64,000 bases of DNA from Liolophura sinensis (lineage: Eukaryota > Mollusca > Polyplacophora > Chitonida > Chitonidae). Location: assembly GCF_032854445.1 (NCBI RefSeq), contig NC_088300.1, positions 77,741,966 through 77,805,965 on the forward strand, written 5' to 3'. Both the position numbers and the translations under genes were made by a program. Shown piece after piece: positions 27,521 through 40,017 of the stretch. Position 1 is the stretch's first letter; every line of letters starts with the position of its first letter. The notes beneath the pieces were generated by a model that saw only the letters and a list, made by a program, of their open reading frames with translations, searched no databases and was not told where the DNA came from.

Positions 27521-28646
27521 GTCTTAATTCAACCCGGATTTAGTTCAGTGGACAAGACTGAGTATCAGACAAATGTAATCATGATCCTAAATTTACATCT
27601 GTTGCTGCAGACAAATTTCTAATATCAAATCATACTTAATGGGGACCGACCAGAAGTTTCTATTGCTATTCCGCATAACTTTACTTTCCTATCTCCCCTC
27701 TTATCACGTCACCAATGGGCTGACCTAAAAAGGTTCAAGCAGCACTGAGTACAGGGCAGCCTGTGGAATTGGGCTGGCTCAGTCTTCCCCACATACAACC
27801 ATGTTATACATACAGGAAAAAGTATGAAGACTATAATCCTGCTCAGCCTGGCCGTGTATCTACATCCTCGCGACAGGATGCAGCTTTTGGGCTCCGATTA
27901 ACTAAATTAATTTCACTTTTTTTCCCCTCTATTTTACCTCCAGCGCATTTTCACATCTACATATATGTCCATTAGGCACATGACTTTCGTTATTTTGATG
28001 TTCATATTATAACTGATACACATCGTCTCAGGCAAAACCTAAAATTAACTGCGGCGCAACTGTTTACTTAAATGTATGCATATGCTGTACACAACTTGAA
28101 CATAACAGCAACATATTTTACCTGCAACACAGAAACACTACCTGATAACGTTTTGTAGGGGCGACAGGGCACCCCAGTGTCTCCCCTCACCTCAGTGTCT
28201 CCCCTCCCCCCAGTGTCGCCCCTCCCCCCAACATGTCCGGTGGCTAATTCAATTCACCATAGGTCTGGGTCCTATCTCTCAATCTTATCTCTAAACCAGT
28301 GAACAAAAACCAGAGGTCCACAGGAAAAGTGACTGCGGGATATATAGGCCTCCCCCTGGGGCATGTTGAATATGTAACAGGTAGTGTGATGTATGGGGCA
28401 AGGTGGACACCAACATTTTGAGTGCAATCTCTATACCACTTACACAGCCTCATTTCTGTACAATACAAGTCACAGAAAGGGAAATATATATGAAGTACCG
28501 TGATGATGCCTATTTAAAGTTCTAAAATAATTTAACATCAAAATTCTAACACAAACAGTAGTCGTTTACAATACTCCATGATTAAGAAGCAAAGAACAAA
28601 AGTGTATCAAATGAGAGACCAGGTATTGCACATAAAAACCGACAGG

Positions 28647-28842
28647 TGAACAGTTCTTTCACAGGAACAGTTCTTACACAGGAACAGTTCTTTCACAGGA
28701 ACAGTTCTTACACAGGAACAGTTCTTTCACAGGAACAGTTCTTACACAGGAACAGTTCTTACACAGGAACAGTTCTTTCACAGGAATAGTTCTTACACAG
28801 GAACAGTTCTTACACAGGAACAGTTCTTACACAGGAACAGTT
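28647..28842. repeat. 17-bp minisatellite with GAACAGTTC palindrome, about 11.5 copies
   Basis: The unit is acaggaacagttctttc or acaggaacagttcttac, the two forms being interspersed. Each copy contains GAAC-A-GTTC, an inverted repeat around one base. Units are very uniform, suggesting recent expansion. Confidence 0.95.
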
Positions 28843-30510
28843 ACAGAATTAGATTCCAAACGTCTCATCATTAACAGGGCTTATTTCTCACTGGAGCTTG
28901 CTTTCATTTTTGAAAACACCAAGAAATCATTTTAATAGTACCTATGACTACAGATGACTATATAGTAGATATAGTAAGTTTCCAGCTGGCAATGGTGTAA
29001 TAACGTTAAGACTCCCATGTAAATAGCATGCTAGACTTCATCCCAACAACACAATGGATAGGCTTTTATAGGTTGACCTGTGGCTAGAACTGCTTCCTCA
29101 TATTAGTTCTTTGATTTCTAACTGAGTGTACAGGTAAACCGGGCAGATGTGTTCGGGGTGTGGTCTCCACTGTACATTCACATTCATACAGATATCACCC
29201 CATAACTGATGGTGACGCACAAGCTAACCCCTCCACATACTAACTACCATTGTGATCTTTGACGTCAGACCTCAATATATGTCAATGTGCCGGCAAAGAT
29301 ATATGAACTGTGAAAGTAAATATCACATCATGCCAGAATTTCTCCCCCTCAAAGATGTTTAACCAAGAGGAAAAAGTGAGGTGGTGCTATTAAAATTCAG
29401 GATAAGTCACTCGGACAGAGTCAAAGTTTGCCGTAAGTACTTGTGCAACTCTAGTGTATGTCTGTTAAATACACTCCCATTGTGTGTTGATCAATTTGGT
29501 AAATGTATGTGTGACGGTCTGAGGATAAAACATGGTACCTTAACGGAACTGATTAGTTAATAGCACCTGGAGTGGCCTAGCCGCGTTAGTGGTGTCATTA
29601 CAGGCAATCTGATAGCCACAGGTAATACATTACTGCTGGCCACTTTCGCACACAATGAAGAAGCCATTCACGGATAAACAAACCAAATCATAATGACTGA
29701 AACTGATCAACGCAACAAAGCAAAACTAAGCAAATAAATTTATAGTATCCCTTAAAAATCCCATGTTCCCTTACAGCAAGTTGAAATAATTTATACACAT
29801 TTATACACAAGAGGTTTACAGCTCACTGAAGCTGCACACAATCACAGTTACAAGTATAAATCATTAGACAGAACTCTCTAGAACATTTGTACCTAGAGTT
29901 TTATCTCATATTGTGTAAGTTTTCATCAACCTGACAAATCTTCACAGTTGTCAAGTTTCTTTTAACATGACGTATAAAACAAGCAGAAACAAAAACTGTT
30001 TCTGACTGCAAGAATTTGTACACAGCTTATCTTTTCTGATCATCTTCAGCCACTGTGTAGTTTTGTCTATTTTCAGTTTCACTCATTTATTAATGTCAGT
30101 GACATTTCCTTCTTGATTAAACAGTTGATTCAAATGCTGAAATGGTATAATTGGCTTCACGTTAAGTAAATTAACTCTTGATTCTTATTCTTAATTAATT
30201 CTTCAGGTATAAAGAAGAAAACAGATTAGGCTGAGAGTGAAGGAAGGTAATAGTAGCAGAAATTAGAATACTATATTTGACCTAAAATTGATCTTAGAAA
30301 AAAACTTTACAGGTTTATTTGGGAGGTATGATATTGATGTCATTTTTATGCCTTCAAAAATTCATTTTACTGTGCCATCTTTAGGTCAAATCCAGTTTCT
30401 ATAGTCAAATGATGCATTATGGGAATGACCTCAGTTCCATCGATCCAAACACCTCGTCATTGTTAGAACCCATCACAAGCTCAGCCAATCGTAACACAAG
30501 AAGAATATAT

Positions 30511-30560
30511 ATAGAGAGAGTGAGAGAGAGAAGAAAATAAATAAATAAATAAAAAAAAAA
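30511..30560. repeat. Low-complexity purine tract with (AAAT)n
   Basis: Short gagaga repeats run into four aaat units and an A run. I see no SINE body attached. Confidence 0.8.
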
Positions 30561-32161
30561 ACGTAAAGAAAAACAAAACGACATAAAACAAACACATTCA
30601 TAAAATATCAAAGCTTTCAGAAAATGAGTAAGCTGAGAATGGTAGTGAGGGACAATTGTGGGCACAGCAAGTTCAGGACAAGCAAAGAGCACAACCATCA
30701 GTACAACCTACAGGGTTTACGGCAGTATCCTTTGTCAGCCCCTGCTGGAGAGGATCAATGAATCTGTACTAGCTTGACGAACAAGATTAGTCCATTTCAC
30801 CTGCACTATTGGTTTTGTTTCAGTTTGTCAAATAACAGTTATTTTAAAACTTACAGCCTCATTGCTAAATAGGCATGGTATTCTGACGCCAGAGGGAACT
30901 GAATATGTACAAGTTTAACGGAAGTATTTCATCAAACTGCAGCACAAAAAACACATGGCGTCTCATTTGGTCAAGTCAAAAGTGTATTTTCAATCACAAA
31001 CAGAGCTTGAAGCCGTACAACTAGCCCTAATCACCATCATCAATACAAACACTTTCAACCTCAGTGACAAGACTAACATCTTCTACAATCTTCCACAAGT
31101 GTGACCCAAACTATTTTGTAAATTATGGTAACTTATTATTCAGAGCATTTAACAATGCACACGACTGTACATGACAATCACAATAGATTTACTGTCATTC
31201 TTCAACCTTTCGGCATGTTTGCTAGGTCAAATCCAACCAATGGAGTTTTGTGTCCAACATCAAATTCAAAAATATGCAAAACTGCACTATAAATTGCCCT
31301 TTCATATGAGAAAAGGTTGAGGAATTGGGGTACCACTGACATAAGACAGGCTGCACAGACAGGATACCTACAGATGAAGATCTCTCTGATATATCAACGG
31401 TACTCCCTAACTGACCTAAAATTACACTCATTGTGCACTTTTGGAGGAAAATAGATGTAACTCTTTGTCCTAAAACTTAAATTTGTTTGTAAGGTTTATT
31501 TGTATCCCAATTATAAAAAAAATGATATGTATATATTTACATGTAGATGTCTACAGCGTGACATTATGAGGTTAATGTGGATGTATATAGGCTGGCTGTG
31601 TCATATCAATGAACAATGCCCCGCTAAGCCATAGATCTTGATTGTTTACTTATGTACATACAAAAACTTAATAGCCATAACAAACTGCACATTTGTGTCT
31701 AGTCTCAGTAACAATTCCACCAGTTTATCTAACATAAGAGAACTACTTTACTAATGTATGAAGAAATCTAAAATTATAATCTGAATTGCCACAGAATTAA
31801 TCTGCATTGATAAGACTGACTAGAAGACTTGTATGAAAGTATGGAAAAGACTAATTTAATTATTAATTCATTCATAAAGGCAACATCAGATGGGCCATGA
31901 GTATGTTGGTATGAGGACACATTAATATTAATGAGCCTGTCACTCAACTGAGGACCTGGGCAGGCGTGTGGAGTTACAAGGTGACAGGAGTTACTGCCCC
32001 TGATTGGACATCTTGACAACACTTGTAAACTTGCTTGTTTTCTTTTGCACAATTCAGTTACAATGAAATCTATCGAGATTGTTCCCTTACAGACATGTGA
32101 AGAACATCTGTTACCAGAAGAAACTTTTCTGATGGCAAGAAAACGACAAAAGAGTGAAGAA

Positions 32162-32177
32162 GGGGGGGGGGGGGGGG
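32162..32177. repeat. G homopolymer run
   Basis: Sixteen consecutive G bases lie in otherwise AT-rich intron. Exact length may be unreliable in assembly. Confidence 0.85.
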
Positions 32178-35100
32178 AGCTGTGTTATAAACTTGGTCAT
32201 CACACCTATACTATAGCTTTGCTCAACTATAAACCGGGCTATCTGTCTTACAGTTCACTCTAGAGTGTTCTGATTGGATTACTGGTTGGATTTTCTTTGT
32301 CATGTGACTAAAGACAGATCTCATCTTATTCTAGAAAAATGCAATAAATATTTAAAATAATAAACACAGAAGAAATGCTTAAAAAATCCACCAAAAACAT
32401 ATATAAGTCAATCCTATGTTATTCACTACAACTTAACAACACATATCAATCAATTGCCAGATAATATATTCATACAAGGCTGTGTTCATTACAACTGTCA
32501 GTCATTGAAATGGTACTGAACAGCTCTTTAATGATATATCTTATTAGGGAGTACAAAATCTGCATACTGTATACGTAGAAAATGAAATACATTCGTCTGC
32601 CACATCAGTCAAGAGCTTAGAAAAACAATATCAATGGCAAGATGTTATTAGATATGTGTACTAAATGAAAAACAAAAGCTTTCACTTCCCCTGAAAATTA
32701 AAACCCATGTGGTATCAATATGATTGTAAAGGACTACATGTTCGAGTACTTCATATTAATAAGGTATTTAAAGCCTGATACACAATAGTTTATTACATGT
32801 GTGGGACGACTTGTTGACGACAGTGGAGCCATCCCCCTGATGACATGACCCAATGACATGTACAAGAGACCCATCATAAAGTGACCAGCCCACAGAGGCA
32901 ATCACAATGGCAGCCCTGAGGATTTCCCTAGTGTAGTGGTTGCTTTTGTGGATATACATGTACCTATCAGAGAAAGGACTGTCCTACTTCTCAGTCCATT
33001 ACCCGTACAGGTATGAAGAATGTAGAATCAAAACTAAGCCTCTGTAACTCACATGTCCAAACTTGAATTAATTCAATATCAAACGTTATGCTCTAAACAC
33101 ACATTAATTAATGCAAAGCTATGGACATTCATGTTGGGCTAAACCCATACATATATGCATGTCCATGTCAGCCACAATTCAGTTGCATAGCTAACACACT
33201 CAGCTCCATAAAACATATCATGAAATTAAAAAAAAGCTGGACAACAAAATAAAATGAAGATGCATAATACTCTTATTTAGTTAAAATAAATTCTGAGTCC
33301 ATCAGAACTGCTCCATTCCTGTAGAGCTAAACTGAGAGGCAATTAGATGGACCACCTCTTGAGGCAGCAGAAAAACTTAACTACTTTGATCAAGTTTATT
33401 TATACACTGTTCTTACTGAGGTCACTAGTTGAGCCAGTCTATCAATTTCTTGATAAAATAAACACATCTACCAGCCACTGACACCTAACATTTGAGGGTG
33501 CAAATCAGCCACAGGCCTAACCATCCACTGCTTTACACAATGCTCATGTGCTTTAAGGTGGCTTGAATTAGTCAGAGTGTAGAGGTCAGAGGTCATGATC
33601 AGGTCAATACCCCAGCAGATCACAGCATCAGAACCTCAAAAAGCATGGAGACAACAATACTACAATCACAGTTTTGAGGCATTAACACTCAAAAGGTGGT
33701 AAAAGATGTTCTTCAAACTTTTTGCATATGAAAGAGCAACTTTCAGTGCACTTTATACATAATTTTAATTTAAGTTTAGAGACAAAACTATATTGGTTGG
33801 TTTGGCCAGTTTCAGGGCTTCACAAAAAGTACAGTTTTATCAGCCAACACAGAAAAATGCCTTCAGAATATGTTTAAATTTTTTATATGTTTAACATTAA
33901 TTTTGTTTATGCCTTGGGGAGTATGACAAGAAAGATGAATTCAATGTTAGCATTCACACTTCTTTTCTGCTTTCAGGCTGATCCACATACACTTCCCAAA
34001 GCCTGATTGTTCCTGAAATGGTGCCCTGAAGGAATAACCAAGATGTTGAACAAGAGATGTTCCAAAAAATATAAAAAAATTTTTTTTATAAAATCTGATG
34101 GAACAGACAAAGAAGCCAACCGTAAATAAATATCATCTTCACAAGGTATGAGAATTTATTTTGGTCTCGCTATACCAGCGATCTACGAATTCACAGAAAG
34201 AAATATAACATCAATTACATATGGAGCTGTCACATACGCATCTGCAAGCCTCAGCCTTGAAAGGAACTCTATTAGGTATTATCAGACTTGAGGCAATCTA
34301 TTTAACAGCTCATAAGTTAATAAGATCACCTCATTTTCTGTGGCTGCAATAAATGTAGCCAGTTTTTATTTTATTTTTACGGTTTTTTGGGGGCTCTTGG
34401 GTTTTTTTGGGCATCCATAAGGGTCAGTGATACCCAAACTGTTCTTGACACGGTTTTACCAACAATCAGGTTCTCCAGAATACAGTCTTGCATAAACTGG
34501 TAGAATTCAGCAGCTGTTGACATGTTGCATACACCATACACCATAGACTCACAACGCACACCCAACTTTGTGCTCATTTTTTTTTCCTTTTTTTTTCTTT
34601 TGAGTTCTTTTTTCAATTGTTGGCTTTGCAGAAAACTTCAGATCAGTCGGTTAAAAGTGAAAGAATTCTCAACACAGTTAAGCCTTCTGCTGACTGAAAG
34701 AGGCTCCAACCTTTGAAGAGCTGCTAAATTAGGCTTAATGAAGCCATTTATAGAGTTCTTCATTTCAACACACTCGCTTTCAAAATGGTTACGTCAGCTG
34801 GCTGTCTTTTCACTAACAAAGTAAAACTGCACGCCTGTGCATGGACAATGCTTTATCGACTGTTTGTAAGCCATAGCTATCACCATGGAGATGAAAAGCT
34901 CCGCACAACTCCCATCAATACCCAGACTATGGGCCAGACAAATCAATACAAGATAGTTTTACTTTGGCTGAAAAAGAAAAACTGAGACAACGACAAATAA
35001 AGGTGAAAGAAAAACAAAAAATCAAAAACAGACCAAGAGAATCAATTCCTCGAAGGAAGATCTCTCTTTGACGACATAATCGGTGGATCTTACGTTATAC

Positions 35101-36163
35101 CCTAACAATTTAGATTTTCTCCGTGAAACATGTTCAACGCAGCCATTAAAGGGGCTGAGGTCCAGCATCGGACAAGTCACATGGAAAGATCTGCTCAAAG
35201 ATATATTCTAACCTCACTGATACTAGATTACAACAGACATATAATACACTACCTGGAAAACAGCCACAGGACACCAACAAGTAACTGCGAGTTCAGGTAG
35301 TTTTATTATTATTTTTATTATTATCCCTGATCATTGGTATTTTCACTACATCAGCAATCGTGATATTCAAGAAGTAATCCCTTCCACACCCAAAAGGTTT
35401 CTCTGTTATATGTGTAGTAGTTTTTACATGTAATATTAGAGAGCTCTCATAGAATGGGTAAATGAAATTGAGTTAACTCATGGTGTAATCTGGTTGTTTT
35501 CATCAGGCAGTAAAAAACCTGAAAATCATTTTAGTGAAATAATCCCAATTTCTTACTTCATAAATAATAATAACAAACTTCTGGAAACTTTTTCTCTGAT
35601 ACACAACAGCAGTTGCTCTAGCATTATGTTTTCAAAAGCAGTAATTTTCAGAGATTTTGCTGCAAATTTGACCAGCCATCCTGTTAAGCACTTTTTTCAC
35701 ATTTCCACATCAGTCTGTGCACACAATTAAATAATACCATGAACGGAAGAGATTAGCATAAATCAGAAACACAAATTCTAATAAAATTGTAACATTTTAC
35801 CACTTTCATCCAATCCAAATGAAACCCTTCTTTTATCAAATGCTATATTTGCCTGACAGCATATATGGAACAAACAGTCTCATGCATCTTTAATATTAAA
35901 CAGTTCAAGTCATACCAAAAATAAAAACAGCATCTTTACGAGTTAAACAGTTTTTATTATGTTGTTCATGATCTCAACAATCTATCCACTTCCAGATGTC
36001 TGTAGAAGTTACCAAGAGCCTTTAGCATAGCTGCTTTTCTGCTTTTTTTTTTTACTTTTTAACCTTCATTTTTCTGTGTTAGGCTTCTTAGGTCAGTCTT
36101 GTTCACGAGTACTTAGTATGGTTAAATGGTGATGAATTTCTTGCTTGAAGACAAAGGTTTAAG

Positions 36164-36245
36164 TTTCAAACGGAGGTATTCAATGATATGATGTTAAGAA
36201 GTTTTTCAAACTGAGGTATTCAGTGACATGATGTTAGAAGTTTTT
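36164..36245. repeat. 40-bp direct duplication
   Basis: Two adjacent copies (tttcaaacggaggtattcaa / tttcaaactgaggtattcag, then gatatgatgttaagaag / gacatgatgttagaag) differ at a few positions. This looks like an early-stage tandem duplication. Confidence 0.85.
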
Positions 36246-36603
36246 GTTTCTGCGCATGGAGATCAGTGACCATTTTTTTGGTTGTTTTTGTTTAATTTAT
36301 CGTTTTCAGAAAATTTCACAAGGAGGAACAAGTTAATTGCTGGAGGAAACCCAGCACAGACGGAAGGAAACCAAGCAAAAGTTTTGAAAGAAACGACTAC
36401 CCTGTCAGTTACTGAGTACTGGTGAAGCCAGGCTCTGCAAGCTGTGCTTGAGCATGTGACCTTACTCTTCAAGGGTTACAAGTTTATAAGGAATGTCCAG
36501 AAAAGTTTGGCAGCCGCCTCCAAAATGCCATTAGAAAAGTTTTTTGTTTATAATTAGACAAGAAGGAAGCCTGGTGTGTTGGTGGGTGGGGGGTGGAGGG
36601 GTG

Positions 36604-37090
36604 TTACTGGTGAAGGTGGTGGCTTGATGTAAGAGGCTGGGTGACCCCTGTTATGTTTATACAGCAGGACTTGTGACTAGGGCTGGGGCTGGTGTAGGTG
36701 GTGGCTGGATGTAAGACGGTGGTGAACCCTGTTAAGTTTATACAAGTGGACTTGTGGTTGGGGGGGGGGGGGGAAGCTGGTGGAGGTGGTGGTTGGATGT
36801 AAGAGGGTGGGTGATATGTTTATATAGCAGGACTTGTGGCTGGGGGGGGGGGCTGGTGGAGGTGGTGGTTGGATGTAAGAGGGTGGGTGATATGTTTATA
36901 CAGCAGGACTTGTGGTTGGGGGGGGGGGGGCTGGTGGAGGTGGTGGCTGGATGTAAGAGGGTGGGTGACCCGTGTTATGTTTATATAGACAGGACTTTGT
37001 GGGGCTGGGGGGGGGGGGGGGGGGGGCTGGTGGAGGTGGTGGTTGGATGTAAGAGGGTGGGTGATATGTTTATACAGCAGGACTTGTGGC
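36604..37090 (+). repeat. G-rich minisatellite with long G runs, about 6 copies
   Basis: Units of roughly 65-90 bp contain ctggtggaggtggtggttgg, atgtaagagggtgggtgata, tgtttatacagcaggacttg and then a G run. The runs are 14 (36760-36773), 11 (36842-36852), 13 (36918-36930) and 20 (37007-37026) bases. The plus strand is the template strand for the receptor gene, so the nascent RNA would be C-rich. The array lies about 420 bp downstream of the donor of the 37.5 kb exon. It has strong G-quadruplex potential. Confidence 0.93.
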
Positions 37091-37512
37091 AAGACGAATG
37101 CAACATTTGCACAAATTCTAAGGGCAATATTTTGTGAAGACGGATAAAATTATAATTCTTGTGGTGCGCTGAAAAATTGGCCAACCCAACCAATGTAGTT
37201 TTGTCACAAAAATCATATTCGGTGTACAAATCACACTTACAGTTGATTTTTCAAATGCAAAAAGTTTGAGGAATTATGTTATGTCAAGATTGTATAGAAA
37301 GCACATTCATCAATTATACATGTAAGCTGTGATTACTATTCTATCTTAACAGCAAAAGAAAATATATTTATTTGCTACATGTATCTAAACTCTTTTTTTC
37401 AACTGTTACTAATAACTGTTAGTTAGTTCTCTTGCTGATTGAAAATTAGCAGCAAGCAAGTATTTGTATTACTCAGGTGATGTGTGAGGACAAACACAGA
37501 TTAGACTCTTAC

Positions 37513-37572
37513 CTGTCCCTATCAGAGTGGTCTCCACGACTCTTGGTCATCCATCCAGGAAAGCCGTCCATG
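37513..37572 (-). CDS. NR1J: NR1J A/B-region exon (MDGFPGWMTKSRGDHSDRD)
   Basis: A 60-nt exon with acceptor TTTTTGCTCTGCAG and donor GACAG/GTAAGAG. It enters in phase 2 (AG + C = Ser) and leaves in phase 2 (AG), which matches both the 42475-42533 exon upstream and the T that opens the zinc-finger exon. Only this frame stays open across all joins. It encodes S-MDGFPGWMTKSRGDHSDRD, with no known domain, as is usual for the poorly conserved A/B region. The ATG here is an internal Met in the long model, but it would be the first ATG if the upstream exons were untranslated. A strongly G-rich tandem array lies about 420 bp downstream in the transcript direction. Confidence 0.87.
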
Positions 37573-37956
37573 CTGCAGAGCAAAAATAATATCATACAGT
37601 CAGTGGTTCTACATAATACAACATTCCAAACATATTGTATTACAACCATTGCAGGTATTAACAGTTGATTGTAAACATAGAAAATAGGGTTTCTCTTTTT
37701 ACATCCTCTCACCATGATGCAAAAACACAGATCAAATAATATATTAATAAAATATTTTTTTTTTAGAATAAATCCCTCAACGAACAAACGAATAAAAAAC
37801 CCTCTCCTAAACATAACTGGCTACAAAAAACAACAAAAAAGAAATGTATACCATGTTCAGCACTGAGGGAATATCCAAGATACAGCACACATTTCTCCTC
37901 TCTTGTGAATAAAGTTTCCTTTCAGTATAATCAAGAAACAAGTTACGGCAGAACAG

Positions 37957-38713
37957 ACTACATCCATCAGATAATACACCTACACAGTAAATACAAAGAT
38001 CAGTAAATGTGCTCACTACATCCATCAGATAATACACCTACACAGTAAATACAAAGATCAGTAAATGTGCTCACTACATCCATCAGATCATAAACCTACC
38101 CAGTAAATACAAAGATCAGTAAATGTGCTCACTACATCCATCAGATCATAAACCTACACAGTAAGTACAAAGATCAGTAAATGTGCTCACTACATCCATC
38201 AGATCATAAACCTACCCAGTAAATACAAAGATCAGTAAATGTGCTCACTACATCCATCAGATCATAAACCTACACAGTAAGTACAAAGATCAGTAAATGT
38301 GCTCACTACATCCATCAGATCATAAACCTACACAGTAAGTACAAAGATCAGTAAATGTGCTCACTACATCCATCAGATCATAAACCTACACAGTAAGTAC
38401 AAAGATCAGTAAATGTGCTCACTACATCCATCAGATCATAAACCTACCCAGTAAATACAAAGATCAGTAAATGTGCTCACTACATCCATCAGATCATAAA
38501 CCTACCCAGTAAATACAAAGATCAGTAAATAAGCTCGCTACATCCATCAGATCATAAACCTACACAGTAAGTACAAAGATCAGTAAATGTGCTCACTACA
38601 TCCATCAGATCATAAACCTACACAGTAAATACAAAGATCAGTAAATACGCTCACTACATCCATCAGATCATAAACCTACACAGTAAATACAAAGATCAGT
38701 AAATAAGCTCACT
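37957..38713. repeat. 58-bp minisatellite, about 13 copies
   Basis: The unit includes ctcactacatccatcagatc, ataaacctacacagtaagta and caaagatcagtaaatgtg. Copies vary at acacag/acccag and gtaagt/gtaaat, and there are no large indels. The array begins about 385 bp upstream of the 37.5 kb exon's acceptor. Confidence 0.96.
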
Positions 38714-39355
38714 GTGGCTTTGTTACTCACCAGATCTTCAGTACATGCCTTGGCCAAGCCACTTTCTGTTTTTTATGCTACGACAACTAAGCGTATCTTA
38801 ATACCTGGACATCAAATTTCTACATCCCAGCAGTGAAAATGTGCTTGAATATGGTTACTGATTAGAGATGTAATATACACGTAATATGTAATAGGCAGGG
38901 TAGCTAACTTGAGGAATGCAAAGGCTCTACGCAGTGAGGCCGCTCAACATGTTCACGTGACACCAATGGCTTTGATCTCATCCACATACAGCCACATCAA
39001 TCCCACATTCCTTCAGTTATCCTTACATCTAGTTTTTATAAAAAAGGCCAACAAAGACAGCTGTCTCACAACATTTTATATGAGAAGAGCAAAGCTGTTT
39101 GTGGCTGAAAACTTAGAGAAACATGACAAGGTATTATCACTGGTTGCTTTTTTTTTTTTTATCTTTTCTTTTTATTGTAGAAAATTGTTTAAGTTTGACA
39201 ATTTAAAGAAAATTTTATCATGTTTTAATGTGAGCAAACACTTTGCTGCTTAATTTTACAATTTTTACAATTTATATCTTCAGCCAAGTTCAGAGAAACA
39301 ATTTACATGTCTTGTGAACAATCCTGTAAACAGCACACATGTTTGTGTTCTGGTT

Positions 39356-40017
39356 AATTTCTGTGTTTGCATTTTCGATAATTTCTGTGAAACAGCATTA
39401 GGCTTCTGTTTTCGACAATTTCTGTGTGTTTTGGAGATTTTCTGTGAAACAGCATATGTGCTTGTATTTTGGACAATTTCTGTGATACAGCATAAGGCTA
39501 GTGTTTTGACAATTTCTGTGTTTGTATTTTGGATAATTTCTGTGAAACATCATATGAGCTTGTATTTTGGACAATTTCTATGAAATAGCATACAAACTTA
39601 TGGTTTCAAAAATTTCTGTTTTGGGGTTTTGGATAATTTCTGTGAAACAGCATATGAGCTTGTATTTTGGACAATTTCTATGAAACAGAATACAGACTTA
39701 CATTTTCGACAATTTCTGTCTTTGGGTTTTGGATAATTTCTGTGAAACAGCATATGAGCTTGTATTTTGGACAATTTCTATGAAACAGTATACAGGCTTA
39801 TGCTTTCGACAATTTATGTGTGTATTTTGGACAATTTCTGAGAAACAGCATAAGGCTTGTGTTTTCATCAATTTCTGTCTTTGGGTTTTGGACAATTTCC
39901 ATGAAACAGCATACAGACATGCTTTCGACAATTTCTGTGTGTTTTGGACAATTTCTGTGAACAGCTTATGAGCTTGTATTTTTGTACTTTGGACAATTTC
40001 TGTGAAACAGCATACAT
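39356..40017. repeat. Diverged ~50-bp minisatellite, about 12 copies
   Basis: The repeating core is ggacaatttctgtgaaacag followed by catatgagcttgtatttt. Units vary from about 45 to 55 bp with substitutions and small indels, so this array is older than its neighbours. The open frames here (VFWTISVKQH-like) follow the repeat. Confidence 0.9.

Larger units (their letters stand above)
2126..37512 (-). other. Giant intron, about 35.4 kb, upstream of the zinc-finger exon
   Basis: The interval between the 37.5 kb exon and the zinc-finger exon is directly phase-compatible (AG + T), so no intervening exon is required. Alternative exons cannot be excluded. It contains the arrays listed separately at 8.5, 10.1, 10.3, 11.5, 13.4, 14.0, 24.3, 28.6 and 36.6 kb. 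The unique stretches 2126-8547, 14828-24325, 24528-28646 and 28843-36603 show no ORF with a recognisable domain, no tRNA and no intact transposon. They have only homopolymer runs (C run 3320-3330, G run 32162-32177) and short duplications. Confidence 0.75.

Noticed and set aside
37957-38713. Repeated ACAGTAAGTAC words that resemble splice donors
   Set aside because: They are on the plus strand, opposite to the gene, and no plus-strand exon is associated with them.
36604-38713. Tandem arrays considered as CRISPR-like
   Set aside because: Units are head-to-tail with no unique spacers, and the window is clearly animal DNA.
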